The notes below the pieces were generated by a model, which was not told the origin of the DNA, searched no databases, and saw nothing but the letters and a program-made list of their open reading frames with translations. Below are positions 14,816-22,563 of a DNA stretch of 31,200 nt, piece after piece (position 1 is the stretch's first letter; each line of letters begins with the position of its first letter). A program made the translations under genes and the position numbers. Source of the stretch: DASWHF01 sp036393295 (lineage in GTDB: Bacteria > Pseudomonadota > Gammaproteobacteria > Acidiferrobacterales > UBA6901); NCBI GenBank assembly GCA_036393295.1, contig DASWHF010000028.1, positions 1 through 31,200 on the forward strand, in the 5' to 3' direction.

Positions 14816-15484
14816 ATGAAACGTGTTCCCGAACCCGAGCTCATGAACGACGCCGCCCAGGCGCAGGCCTATGCGCTGGCCGACTTCAGCGAGCCGCATG
14901 ACTTCTTCGTTGCGCAGTTCCGCGCGCGTTTCCCCCGGCATGCGCCGCGCCGGGTGCTGGATCTCGGCTGCGGGCCGGCGGACGTCTCGCTGCGTTTCGC
15001 GCGCGCCCATCCGCGTTGCACGCTGCTCGGCATCGACGGCGCCGAGGCCATGCTGCGCCACGGGCGCGCGGCGGTCGCGGGTGCAGGGCTTGCCGGGCGC
15101 ATTTCGCTGGTGCGCGGTTATCTGCCCGAGGCGCGCCCGCCGGCGCGCGCCTTCGACACCGTGATCAGCAACAGCCTGCTGCATCATTTGCGCGATCCGC
15201 ATGCGTTGTGGTCGACACTTGCCCATGCGGCCGCGCCGGGCGCGGCCGTCTACGTCATGGATCTCATGCGCCCGGCGAGCCGCGCTGCGGCGCGCAGCCT
15301 GGTCGCGGCGCATGCCGGCGGCGAGCCCGCGGTGTTGGTGCGCGACTTTTATCATTCGCTGCTCGCGGCCTACACGCCGGCCGAGGTGCGTACCCAGCTC
15401 GTGCGCGCCGGGTTGAGCCGCCTCAAGGTGGAGGCGGTGAGCGACCGGCACCTGATCGCCTGGGGATGGGTTGACGGCGAGTGA
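14816..15484 (+). CDS. Class I SAM-dependent methyltransferase
   Basis: A 222-residue soluble methyltransferase. VLDLGCGPADVS (near residue 45) is SAM motif I, LLGIDGAEAML is motif II, and FDTVISNSLLHHL is the motif IV region, typical of small-molecule methyltransferases. The substrate is unknown. The ATG at 14816 has no ribosome site, being next to a repeat; an ATG at 14843 is possible. It is inserted between lysA and dapF, which adjoin in Pseudomonas, and the convergent small membrane-protein gene follows. Confidence 0.82.
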   Translation: MKRVPEPELMNDAAQAQAYALADFSEPHDFFVAQFRARFPRHAPRRVLDLGCGPADVSLRFARAHPRCTLLGIDGAEAMLRHGRAAVAGAGLAGRISLVRGYLPEARPPARAFDTVISNSLLHHLRDPHALWSTLAHAAAPGAAVYVMDLMRPASRAAARSLVAAHAGGEPAVLVRDFYHSLLAAYTPAEVRTQLVRAGLSRLKVEAVSDRHLIAWGWVDGE

Positions 15485-15516
15485 GCGCGTGGGCTATGCC
15501 GCCGGAACCCGGGCGG

Positions 15517-15840
15517 TCATCGATCGCCGCGTTGCTTGGGATTGCCGGCGGCCCGTTCCGCCGCGGCCGCGGGCGACGCCTTGCCGAGGCGCCGGAGGCG
15601 GGCGCGCGACGGGTTGTGAAAGCGCCGTCCCCACCACAGGCGCAGCTGGCGATAGAGACGGCGCGCGATCGCGGAATCCACGGCGAGCAGCGCCAGGCCT
15701 ACCGGCAGCATCCAGAAACCCAGCACCGGCAGGAAGCCGAGCAGGCCGCCGATCACCAGCAACACGCCGATGCTTTTGCGCAGCCAATGATTGTCGGTTT
15801 TGCGCAGGCGGTGGAAATGCCGGGTCACGAAGGTTTTCAT
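15517..15840 (-). CDS. Small membrane protein, PGPGW-like
   Basis: A 107-residue protein with a basic N-terminus, a hydrophobic hairpin-like region at about residues 23-54 (SIGVLLVIGGLLGFLPVLGF and MLPVGLALLAVD) and a long basic cytoplasmic tail. The P-x-x-G turn between hydrophobic halves resembles PGPGW-type small membrane proteins, but the motif is degenerate and the assignment is tentative. It is convergent with the methyltransferase gene and divergent from dapF, whose start is 53 bases away. Function unknown. Confidence 0.6.
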   Translation of the reverse strand: MKTFVTRHFHRLRKTDNHWLRKSIGVLLVIGGLLGFLPVLGFWMLPVGLALLAVDSAIARRLYRQLRLWWGRRFHNPSRARLRRLGKASPAAAAERAAGNPKQRGDR

Positions 15841-15893
15841 GGAGGCGTAATATTCAGGTTTCCTTGCACCCGCGCAAGCGGTAATCTATTCCG

Positions 15894-16742
15894 ATGCCGG
15901 TGGCCTTCAGCAAGATGCACGGGTTGGGCAATGACTTCGTGGTCTTTGACGGCCTGCGCCAGCGGGTGTTCCTGACCCCGGAAAAGATTCGCCGCCTGGC
16001 GGACCGGCGCTTCGGCGTCGGCTGCGACCAGGTGCTGGTGGTCGAGGCGCCGGGCCGCGAGGGGGTGGATTTCCGTTACCGTATCTACAACGCCGACGGC
16101 GGCGAGGTCGAGCAGTGCGGCAACGGCGCGCGCTGCTTCGCGCGCTTCGTGCGCGACCAGGGGCTGACCGACAAGACCGAGATCCGGGTCGAGACCTTGG
16201 GGGGCGTGATTGTCCTGCGTATCGAGCCGGACGGCCAGGTCACGGTCGACATGGGCCGGCCGCGGTTCGCGCCGGCCGAGGTCCCGTTCATCCCCCAGGG
16301 CGCGGCGCGCGACGAAATCGTCTATGATTTGAATGTGTTGGGCGAAATCCTGCCGGTCATGGTGCTGTCCATGGGCAATCCGCACGCGGTGCAGATCGTG
16401 CCGGACGTGGACCGCGCGCCGGTCGTGACCCAGGGCCCGGCGATCGAGCGCCACGTCCAGTTCCCCCAGCGGGTGAACGCGGGGTTCATGCAGATCGTCG
16501 ACCGTGGCCACATCCGCCTGCGCGTCCACGAGCGCGGCGCCGGCGAGACCCTGGCCTGCGGCACCGGGGCCTGCGCGGCCGTGGTCGCCGGCCGCCGGCG
16601 CGGGCTGCTGGACGCGCGGGTCGAGGTCATGGTGCGCGGGGGGCGGCTGACCGTGGCCTGGGAAGGCGGTGACGCGCCGGTGTGGATGACCGGGCCCGCC
16701 GAGACGGTCTACGACGGCCGGATCGATCTGGACAAGCTATAG
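15894..16742 (+). CDS. dapF: Diaminopimelate epimerase DapF
   Basis: DapF interconverts LL- and meso-diaminopimelate, feeding LysA and peptidoglycan synthesis. The 282-residue protein begins FSKMHGLGNDFVVFD as the family does. The two catalytic cysteines are Cys75 (EQCGNGARC) and Cys222 (LACGTGACA), equivalent to Cys73 and Cys217 in E. coli. GNPHAVQIV lies between the domains. The ATG at 15894 fits the family start. The DUF484 gene starts ten bases after the stop, so dapF, DUF484 and xerC form one operon. Confidence 0.97.
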   Translation: MPVAFSKMHGLGNDFVVFDGLRQRVFLTPEKIRRLADRRFGVGCDQVLVVEAPGREGVDFRYRIYNADGGEVEQCGNGARCFARFVRDQGLTDKTEIRVETLGGVIVLRIEPDGQVTVDMGRPRFAPAEVPFIPQGAARDEIVYDLNVLGEILPVMVLSMGNPHAVQIVPDVDRAPVVTQGPAIERHVQFPQRVNAGFMQIVDRGHIRLRVHERGAGETLACGTGACAAVVAGRRRGLLDARVEVMVRGGRLTVAWEGGDAPVWMTGPAETVYDGRIDLDKL

Positions 16743-16752
16743 GCGAGGGGCA

Positions 16753-17493
16753 ATGACCAGCAAACAGACCAACGAAGGCCAGGACCGGGAGCTGTCGTGG
16801 GAAGAGGCGGTGTCGCGCTACCTCGAGCAGAATCCGGATTACTTCTCCCGTTACCCCGAAGTGCTGGCGGCGCTGACCGTGCCGCACGAGTCCGCCGCCG
16901 GCGCGGTGTCGCTGATCGAGCGCCAGGTGCGGGTGCTGCGCGACAAGCACGCAGCCGTGTCGCGCCAGCTGCGCGAACTGGTCACGATCGCGCGCGAGAA
17001 CGACGTGCTGGCCGATCGCCTGCACCGCTTCGCGCTCGCCATGATCGACGCCGCTTCGCTCGAAGACGTGATCGGCACGGCGCGCGACATGCTGCGCCAG
17101 CAGTTCAAGCTCGACGCGGTCAGCGTGCGGCTCAAGAGCGAAACCGCGCAGCACGCCGGCAGCCCGGAGTTCACCGACCCCGGCGACCGGCGGCTGGACG
17201 GCATTCTCCATCAGTTCTTCCGCGAGGAGCACGATGGGCGCGGCGCGGCGCGCAAGCGCGCCGTCAAGCCGATCGCCGGCGCCCGCCAGGACAAGGACGC
17301 GCTCGTCTACCTGTTCGGCGACGCCGCCCGCGAGATCCGCTCGAGCGCGCTGGTGCTGCTGGGCGTCAAGGACGTGCGCGGCGTGCTGGCGCTGGGCAGC
17401 AGCGATCCGCTGCGCTTCGACCCGCAGATGGGCACGCTCTACCTGGCCAAGCTCGGCGAGCTGCTGGCGGCGGCCATGGCGCGCCACCTCTGA
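16753..17493 (+). CDS. DUF484 family protein (YigA-like)
   Basis: A 246-residue cytoplasmic protein of the DUF484 family, always found between dapF and xerC. The N-terminal part, SRYLEQNPDYFSRYPEVLAALTVPHES, is the family signature. A helical, coiled-coil-like stretch follows (ERQVRVLRDKHAAVSRQLRE), then a GAF-like alpha/beta domain ending GVLALGSSDPLRFDPQMGT. GAGG lies just upstream of the ATG. No biochemical function is known. The xerC start follows its stop by 20 bases. Confidence 0.9.
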   Translation: MTSKQTNEGQDRELSWEEAVSRYLEQNPDYFSRYPEVLAALTVPHESAAGAVSLIERQVRVLRDKHAAVSRQLRELVTIARENDVLADRLHRFALAMIDAASLEDVIGTARDMLRQQFKLDAVSVRLKSETAQHAGSPEFTDPGDRRLDGILHQFFREEHDGRGAARKRAVKPIAGARQDKDALVYLFGDAAREIRSSALVLLGVKDVRGVLALGSSDPLRFDPQMGTLYLAKLGELLAAAMARHL

Positions 17494-17513
17494 GCGCGGC
17501 GCGCCGGCTCGTC

Positions 17514-18455
17514 ATGCACGGCGACGCCCTCGGCCAACTCAACGGCTTCCTCGATTCCCTGCGCGCGGTGCGGCGCGTCTCGCCGCACACGCTCGCGGCC
17601 TATGCGCGCGATCTCGACGCGTTGCGGCGCTACTGCGACCGGCTGGGGGTGGCGCGCTGGTCGGCGCTGACACCGGCGCAGGCGCGCGCCTGGCTGGCGC
17701 AGCTGCACCGCGCCGGGCTTTCGCCCAGCAGCATCCAACGCATGCTGTCGGCGGCGCGCTCGCTGTTCCGCCATCTGCTGCGCGAAGGGCTCGCCGCGCA
17801 CAATCCGCTGGCCGACCTGCGCGCGCCCAAGAATGCGCGCCGCCTGCCCGAGGTGTTGAGCGCCGACCAGGCGCGGCAGCTGGTCGAGATCACGCAGTCC
17901 GATCCCCTGGCGTTGCGCGACCGCGCGATGTGGGAACTCATGTACTCCTCGGGCCTGCGGCTGGCCGAGCTCACCGGGCTCGACGTCCACGACGTCGACC
18001 GGCGCGATCAGCTGGTGCGCGTTACCGGCAAGGGCGCCAAGACCCGCGTCGTGCCGGTCGGCCGTCATGCCTGCGAGGCGCTCACGCGCTGGCTGGCTGC
18101 GCGCGCGGCGCTGGTCGCGCCCGGCGAAGGCGCGCTGTTCGTCGCGCGCAACGGCCGGCGGCTCGGGCCGCGCGCGGTGCAGGCGCGACTGCGCCACTGG
18201 GCGCGCCGCCAGGGTCTCGGCGTGCCGGTGCATCCGCACATGCTGCGCCACTCCTTCGCCAGCCATCTCCTGGAATCGAGCGGCGACCTGCGCGCCGTGC
18301 AGGAGCTGCTCGGTCACGCGCACTTGTCCACCACCCAGGTCTATACTCATCTCGATTTCCAGCACCTGGCCAAGGTCTACGACCAGGCGCACCCGCGCGC
18401 CCGCAAGCAGAGCGCCGCGTCGCGGTCCCGATCCAAGACAACAACGAAGGAGTGA
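17514..18455 (+). CDS. xerC: Site-specific tyrosine recombinase XerC
   Basis: XerC with XerD resolves chromosome dimers at dif. The 313-residue protein has the SAM-like DNA-binding domain (residues 1-90) and the catalytic domain with the full set: Arg in SSGLRLAEL, Lys in TGKGAKTR, HMLRHSFASHLL, LGHAHLSTTQ, and nucleophile Tyr277 in QVYTHLD. I chose the ATG at 17514; the frame is open upstream in the shadow of the DUF484 gene. It has a slightly long basic Ser/Thr tail (SAASRSRSKTTTKE). The SPFH gene begins three bases after the stop. Confidence 0.95.
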   Translation: MHGDALGQLNGFLDSLRAVRRVSPHTLAAYARDLDALRRYCDRLGVARWSALTPAQARAWLAQLHRAGLSPSSIQRMLSAARSLFRHLLREGLAAHNPLADLRAPKNARRLPEVLSADQARQLVEITQSDPLALRDRAMWELMYSSGLRLAELTGLDVHDVDRRDQLVRVTGKGAKTRVVPVGRHACEALTRWLAARAALVAPGEGALFVARNGRRLGPRAVQARLRHWARRQGLGVPVHPHMLRHSFASHLLESSGDLRAVQELLGHAHLSTTQVYTHLDFQHLAKVYDQAHPRARKQSAASRSRSKTTTKE

Positions 18456-18458
18456 TCC

Positions 18459-18797
18459 ATGCCGATGAGTTACCTGGCCGCCACCCTGGTGGCGTTGATT
18501 TTCCTTGCCGGCATCCGCGTCGTCCGCCCCACGCATCGTGCCCTGGTCGAGCGCCTCGGCAAGTACCGGCGCTTCGCCCAGCCGGGATTTCACTGGATCA
18601 TCCCCGTCATCGACCGCATGTACAAGGTGAACATCACCGAGCAGATGGTCGACGCCGAGCCGCAGGAAATCATCACCAACGACAATCTCAACGCGCGCGT
18701 CGACGCCCAGATCTATTTCAAGGTCAAGGAGGACGAGGACAGTGTCAAACGCTCGCAGTTCGCCGCTCTCGCGCATCCCTGCGCTTCGCGGCATTAG
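18459..18797 (+). CDS. SPFH/stomatin-like protein, N-terminal fragment (interrupted gene)
   Basis: The first 112 residues of an SPFH (stomatin/slipin) membrane protein. A hydrophobic N-terminal segment (SYLAATLVALIFLAGIRVV) precedes the band-7 core: RPTHRALVERLGKYRRF, GFHWIIPVIDRMYKVNIT and DAQIYFKVKEDEDSVKRSQ. The frame then enters an inserted short palindromic element and ends at TAG (18795-18797) with the non-homologous tail AALAHPCASRH. GAAGGAG precedes the ATG. The rest of the protein continues in another frame from 18797. The pair is either a pseudogene or a split, coupled gene. Confidence 0.8.
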   Translation: MPMSYLAATLVALIFLAGIRVVRPTHRALVERLGKYRRFAQPGFHWIIPVIDRMYKVNITEQMVDAEPQEIITNDNLNARVDAQIYFKVKEDEDSVKRSQFAALAHPCASRH

Positions 18798-18812
18798 TGC
18801 GTCCTGCACGTC
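18760..18812. repeat. About 53-bp REP-like insertion inside the SPFH gene
   Basis: Intact homologues join SVKRSQ-Y directly to NVNAY; here about 53 bases intervene. The segment contains two small hairpins, GCGCA-TCCC-TGCGC (18771-18784) and GTGC-GTCCT-GCAC (18797-18809), like REP-type palindromic units with a conserved GCATTAGTGCGTCC core. Its length, 2 modulo 3, explains the frame change. It carries TAGTG at 18795-18799, a stop overlapping a GTG. Exact edges are uncertain by a few bases. No second copy was seen in the window. Confidence 0.7.
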
Positions 18813-19384
18813 ACAACGTCAACGCCTATGCCGTGCAGATTGTCAACCTGACGCGCACCACGCTGCGCAACATCGTCGGCACGCTGACGCTCAAATCGGC
18901 CAACAGCGAACGCAACCGCATCAACGTCGAGCTGCAGAGCACCCTGCAGCGCGAGTCCGAGGCCTGGGGCATCGAGATCGCGCGCGCCGAGCTCAAGGAG
19001 ATCGAACCGCCGCGCGACGTGCAGGAGACCATGAACAAGGTGGTCAAGGCCGAGAACGAGAAGGTCGCGGCGGTCGGCTTCGCGACCCCCGCCGAAACCG
19101 AGGCCGACGGCGAGAAGCGCGCCGCGATCAAGAAGGCCGAGGGCGTCAAGCAGGCGCGCATCCTGCAGGCCGAAGGCGAGGCCCAGGCGATCAAGCTGGT
19201 CAACGAGGCCGCCAACCAGTACTTCGTCGGCAACGCCCAGCTGCTGCGCAAGCTGCAGGCGGTGGAGACGGCGCTCGAGGAAAACGCCAAGATCGTGGTG
19301 CCGTCCAACAGCGAGCTGGTCAACGTCATCGGCGATCTGGCCGGCGTGCTGCCGCTCAAGGGCCGCGGCGCCGAGGCGTCCTGA
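18797..19384 (+). CDS. SPFH/stomatin-like protein, C-terminal fragment
   Basis: This frame codes the remaining 195 residues: NVNAYAVQIVNLTRTTLRN, GTLTLKSANSERNRIN, WGIEIARAELKEIEPPRDVQ, an extended coiled-coil with KAEGVKQARILQAEGEAQA, and the conserved end ELVNVIGDLAGVLPLK. These are intact and well conserved, with no other damage. A GTG at 18797-18799 overlaps the upstream TAG and could restart translation by coupling, giving MRPARHNVNAY. There is no ribosome site of its own. If not restarted it is the 3' part of a pseudogene. No NfeD partner gene adjoins. Confidence 0.6.
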   Translation: MRPARHNVNAYAVQIVNLTRTTLRNIVGTLTLKSANSERNRINVELQSTLQRESEAWGIEIARAELKEIEPPRDVQETMNKVVKAENEKVAAVGFATPAETEADGEKRAAIKKAEGVKQARILQAEGEAQAIKLVNEAANQYFVGNAQLLRKLQAVETALEENAKIVVPSNSELVNVIGDLAGVLPLKGRGAEAS

Positions 19385-19412
19385 GGCCGGCAACTGGCCA
19401 GCACCGGCGGCC

Positions 19413-19421
19413 TGTGATAAT
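19413..19421 (+). promoter_or_regulatory. Extended -10 promoter before the S24-like gene
   Basis: TGTGATAAT is a TGn extended -10 with no clear -35, about 40 bases before the ATG at 19460. It would drive the S24-like, DUF2007 and possibly dodecin genes. Confidence 0.4.
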
Positions 19422-19459
19422 TTGGTGCGCATATCCAGCGCTATCCCCGGAGTCCCGGT

Positions 19460-19771
19460 ATGAGTGAAGGCTGCAGCGCGCGCGAACCCTACGCCCTGCG
19501 GGTGCTCGGCGACAGCATGGCGCCCGAGTTCTGGGACGGTTGCATCGTCATCATCGAGCCGGGCGCGCATGCCCGCGACGGCTCGTTCGTGGTCGTCGAT
19601 TACCGGGGCGACACGCTGTTCCGCCAGCTCCGGATCGAGGGCGAGCGGCGCGTGCTCAAACCCCTGAACGACCAGTATCCCAGCATCGAGCTCGACGGCG
19701 AGTACAGCATCCGCGGCATCGTCGTGCAGCGCGCCGGCCGGCGCCGCGCCCAGCACAAGCACTACGACTGA
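19460..19771 (+). CDS. S24/LexA-like peptidase-fold protein, probable catalytic Lys replaced
   Basis: A 103-residue protein that consists only of the LexA/UmuD C-terminal fold; there is no DNA-binding domain. LRVLGDSMAPEFWDGCIVIIEP holds the Ser of the S24 dyad (GDSM). The strand that carries the general-base Lys in LexA (TVKRLKKQG) aligns with TLFRQLRIEG, so Arg stands where Lys is expected. It may therefore be non-proteolytic or act by binding. The C-terminus is basic (RRRAQHKHYD). GGAG lies seven bases upstream of the ATG. The DUF2007 gene follows after ten bases. Confidence 0.8.
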   Translation: MSEGCSAREPYALRVLGDSMAPEFWDGCIVIIEPGAHARDGSFVVVDYRGDTLFRQLRIEGERRVLKPLNDQYPSIELDGEYSIRGIVVQRAGRRRAQHKHYD

Positions 19772-19781
19772 CGCCGCGGTG

Positions 19782-20093
19782 ATGCAGCGCCTGTATGCGG
19801 CAGGGAGTCTGCAGGAGGCGCATCTGATCCTGGGCCGGCTGCAGTCCGCCGGCATCGCCGCGCGGATTCTCAACGAGCACGCCCAGGGCGGGCTCGGCGA
19901 GCTGCCGTTCGGCGACACCTATCCCGAGATCTGGCTGGACGACGACCGCGACCTGATTCCGGCGCGGCGCATCCTGGCGGAGATCGATCAGGCCGCGCAC
20001 AGCACCGCAGTCCGTCGTTGCCCGGGTTGCCGCGAGGACAATCCGGAGAACTTCGCGATCTGCTGGAATTGCGGCCGGTCGATGGAACCCTGA
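19782..20093 (+). CDS. DUF2007 protein with C-terminal zinc ribbon
   Basis: A 103-residue protein. The N-terminal RLYAAGSLQEAHLILGRLQSAGI and EIWLDDDRDLIPARRILAEI match the DUF2007 (putative signal-transducing) fold, related to PII-like ferredoxin folds. The C-terminus CPGCREDNPENFAICWNCG is a zinc ribbon. An adjacent GTG at 19779 could also serve as start. It follows the S24-like gene by ten bases and precedes dodecin by 32. The function is unknown. Confidence 0.82.
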   Translation: MQRLYAAGSLQEAHLILGRLQSAGIAARILNEHAQGGLGELPFGDTYPEIWLDDDRDLIPARRILAEIDQAAHSTAVRRCPGCREDNPENFAICWNCGRSMEP

Positions 20094-20125
20094 CATCCGA
20101 CGCATAACCACAAGGAGAAAACGCC

Positions 20126-20332
20126 ATGTCCAACCATGTATACAAGGTGATCGAGCTGGTGGGTTCGTCCACGAAGGGCACCGACGACGCCATCCAGAAT
20201 GCCGTCGCACGCGCCGCCAAGACGCTCAAGAACCTCGACTGGTTCGAGGTGCTGGAGACCCGCGGCCATCTCGCCGACGGCAAGATCGCGCACTTCCAGG
20301 TGAAGCTCAAGGTCGGCTTCCGGCTGGAGTAG
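20126..20332 (+). CDS. Dodecin (flavin-binding protein)
   Basis: A 68-residue protein of the dodecin family, which forms hollow dodecamers that store or buffer flavins such as riboflavin or FMN. VYKVIELVGSSTKGTDDAI is the family start, LDWFEV supplies the Trp that stacks on the flavin, and GHLADGKIAHFQVKLKVGF is the dodecin C-terminal strand pair. Length is standard. AAGGAG lies eight bases upstream of the ATG. A GCGGGGC-type repeat follows. Confidence 0.93.
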   Translation: MSNHVYKVIELVGSSTKGTDDAIQNAVARAAKTLKNLDWFEVLETRGHLADGKIAHFQVKLKVGFRLE

Positions 20333-20348
20333 CAATTCCTATGCGTAA

Positions 20349-20445
20349 GCGGGGCATCCTGCCCCGCTGTCGCCGCCGCGGGGTCTCGGTTAAGGATTAC
20401 GAATCGCTGCACGCCATGCACGGCGGGGCTGGAAGCCCCGCCTAC
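20349..20445. repeat. Double-hairpin palindrome (GCGGGGC family), copy 2
   Basis: GCGGGGC-ATCCT-GCCCCGC (from 20349) and GGCGGGGC-TGGAA-GCCCCGCC (ending near 20443) flank about 60 bases. The hairpins match those of copy 1 at 5716-5793 almost exactly, but the spacer is longer and unrelated. It lies between the convergent dodecin and FIST genes. Confidence 0.75.
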
Positions 20446-20471
20446 ACCAAGCTGAATTTCAGCCTTCCGGC

Positions 20472-21590
20472 TCAAAGAAACAGCGTGAGCACGCCGGTAT
20501 AGCCGTACAGCCGGTTGTTGGAGATTTCGCCGTTGCAGTAGAAGCCGACCAGCGGAAACTCGCCGAGCTCCTCCTGGATGGTCTTGAGCTCCTCGGACTG
20601 CGCGCCGAACAGGTTCGGGCCGCGGCCGACGCAGGAGTAGTACACCCCGCCGCGCGGCGCCTGCGCCGCGCGCGCTTTCAACTCGCGCAGCATGCGCCGC
20701 ATGTCCTGTTCCGCGCTCGGCGCGTCGCGCCGGCAGAACTGGATGCGCTGGCCGGGGTTGACCAGCTCGCCGATCGCCAGCAATTTTTTATCGGTATCCG
20801 CGCCGACCAGGTTGCGCACCAGGTAGTCGCCGGTGTCGGTGCCGGGCAGCGGCAGCGCCGCGCCGATGTAATGCGCGGCGCGGTTCAGGTCACGCGCCAG
20901 AATGTCGCCGATCTCCGCGTAGAACACCTCCAGCGCCGGCTTGCCGTCGAGCGTGATGAGGATATTGCGCTCGCATTCGGTGATCTCGTGCATCGCGCCG
21001 AACGGCGCGCAGCCCTGGGTGAGGGTGGTGGCGACGCCGACTTCGGGGGCCAGCAGTACGCCCGACAGCCCGCCCTCGGTCACGCCGTCGGCGACCTGGG
21101 CGTGGACGCCGCGCGACGAACTCAAGCCACCGACGAAGAAGCCCCCGTTGACCTCCTCGCCGAGCGCCGCGAGCAGGTCCGGCAGTCGCGCATTGCGCGG
21201 GTCGCCGTGGACGATGCCGAAGCGGCTGGCGGTGCGTGCGTACCACGGCCGGTTGACGTCGACGAAGGCGTCGAGGTCCTGGCGCAGGTTGCCGAACACG
21301 CGGAAGCCGTCGTCCGGGAACGACGCCAGCATCATGCCGACCGCGGGCTGGTCGTGGTACTCGCGGCCGCTGGCGCAGATTCCCATGCCGACGGTGCCGA
21401 CCCAGTGCGCGATGCCGGTGACGCGCTGCGCGGTCGCGAGGATCTCGGCCATGGCCTCGGCGCAGTGGTCGGTGGCGTAGACGAAGCCGAGGTTGGCGTC
21501 GCGCGGCGTGGCGGCGAGCCCGGCAAGGCAATCGCGGCTGGCCTCGCGCCAGTCCCGGCCCGCCGCATGCGCGAAAACGAAGCGATTCAT
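20472..21590 (-). CDS. FIST-domain sensor protein
   Basis: A 372-residue cytoplasmic protein with FIST N (about 1-200) and FIST C (about 210-350) domains, proposed to bind small ligands such as amino acids. NLGFVYATDH, GGLSSSRGVHAQVADG and GCAPFGAMHEITECERNILITLDGKPALEVF are family landmarks, and the C-terminus GGVYYSCVGRGPNLFG with VGFYCNGEI is the FIST C signature. I take the ATG at 21590 with AAGGA eight bases upstream; the open frame beyond it is meaningless. No kinase or cyclase partner gene adjoins. Confidence 0.88.
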   Translation of the reverse strand: MNRFVFAHAAGRDWREASRDCLAGLAATPRDANLGFVYATDHCAEAMAEILATAQRVTGIAHWVGTVGMGICASGREYHDQPAVGMMLASFPDDGFRVFGNLRQDLDAFVDVNRPWYARTASRFGIVHGDPRNARLPDLLAALGEEVNGGFFVGGLSSSRGVHAQVADGVTEGGLSGVLLAPEVGVATTLTQGCAPFGAMHEITECERNILITLDGKPALEVFYAEIGDILARDLNRAAHYIGAALPLPGTDTGDYLVRNLVGADTDKKLLAIGELVNPGQRIQFCRRDAPSAEQDMRRMLRELKARAAQAPRGGVYYSCVGRGPNLFGAQSEELKTIQEELGEFPLVGFYCNGEISNNRLYGYTGVLTLFL

Positions 21591-21766
21591 GGTGCAGTCC
21601 TTGAAAGAAGCCCCGGTCGAGGCGGAGTCCGCCGACCGGACGCCATTATACCACCGCCGGTGATCCGGCCGGGGCGCTGCCGGCGCGTGCGGTTTTCGTA
21701 TACCATGGCGCATCGCGCCCGCCGCCCGGCCGGCAACAAGCAACGCGGATCAATCGCACGATCGCC

Positions 21767-22432
21767 ATGTGGGAATTGCTCTTCAACAGCTTCATCGTGC
21801 TGTTCGTGGTCGTCGATCCCATCGGGCTCGCGCCGATGTTCGCGGCGCTCACCCACGGCGGCTCCTTGGCCTACAAGCGCGCCATGGCGATCAAGGGCAC
21901 GATGCTCGCCGCCGCCGTGCTGGTGGTGTTCGTGCTGGTCGGCGAGGGCTTGTTCCGCGCGCTCGGCATCGGGCTTCCGGCCTTCCGCATCGCCGGCGGC
22001 GCGCTGTTGTTCCTGCTCGCCATCGACATGGTGTTCGCGCGCCATTCGGGCCTGCGCTCCACCACCTTGCGCGAGCTGGAGGAGGCCGAGCAGCGCAAGG
22101 ACATCTCGGTGTTTCCCCTGGCCATCCCGCTGATCGCCGGGCCCGGCGCCATCACCACGGTGCTGCTGCTGACCGGCAACGGCGGCGCCGGCGCGCTGCG
22201 CACCCTGGCGGTGCTGGGCGTGCTGGCCGTGGTGCTGCTCATGACGCTCATCTCGCTGCTCGCGGCCGGGCGCATCATGGGCATCATGGGCGAGACCGGC
22301 GCCAACGTCATCACGCGCGTGCTGGGCATCATCCTGGCGGCGCTGGCCGTGCAGTTCATGCTCGACGGCTTGCAGCTGAGCTTCACGACGACGACCGCGC
22401 CGGTCTTTTCGGCCACGGGTGCCGGGGCCTGA
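21767..22432 (+). CDS. MarC-family integral membrane protein
   Basis: A 221-residue inner-membrane protein with six hydrophobic segments. FIVLFVVVDPIGLAPMF at the start, FRIAGGALLFLLAIDMVFA, and FPLAIPLIAGPGAITTVLL are MarC (UPF0056, NAAT) signatures. Some members transport amino acids; E. coli MarC has no proven role. The ATG at 21767 has no good ribosome site. It is divergent from the FIST gene, whose start is 176 bases away. A TATACC -10-like site is near 21699. Confidence 0.9.
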   Translation: MWELLFNSFIVLFVVVDPIGLAPMFAALTHGGSLAYKRAMAIKGTMLAAAVLVVFVLVGEGLFRALGIGLPAFRIAGGALLFLLAIDMVFARHSGLRSTTLRELEEAEQRKDISVFPLAIPLIAGPGAITTVLLLTGNGGAGALRTLAVLGVLAVVLLMTLISLLAAGRIMGIMGETGANVITRVLGIILAALAVQFMLDGLQLSFTTTTAPVFSATGAGA

Positions 22433-22500
22433 TCCAGCTCTGCCCGCGCCGGGGTCGCCGCGGGAAAGGATGCCACGACGACCGCCGCCGCTCGCCCCGG

Positions 22501-22538
22501 GAAAACAAAAGGCCCGTCCGTATGCCACCGGACGGGCC
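22501..22538 (-). terminator. Rho-independent terminator of the PsiF-like gene
   Basis: On the minus strand a 10-bp perfect stem (22529-22538 with 22511-22520, CGGACGGGCC type) with an 8-base loop is followed by TTTTGTTTT. It lies 25 bases after the stop of the gene at 22564-22791. The rightward side lacks a T-run. Confidence 0.85.
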
Positions 22539-22563
22539 CCGCTTGCCGGTGCGCCAGCAGTGC

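Noticed and set aside
18459..19384. NfeD protease partner for the SPFH gene
   Set aside because: SPFH genes often adjoin nfeD, but the neighbours here are xerC and an S24-like gene; no NfeD-like sequence is visible.
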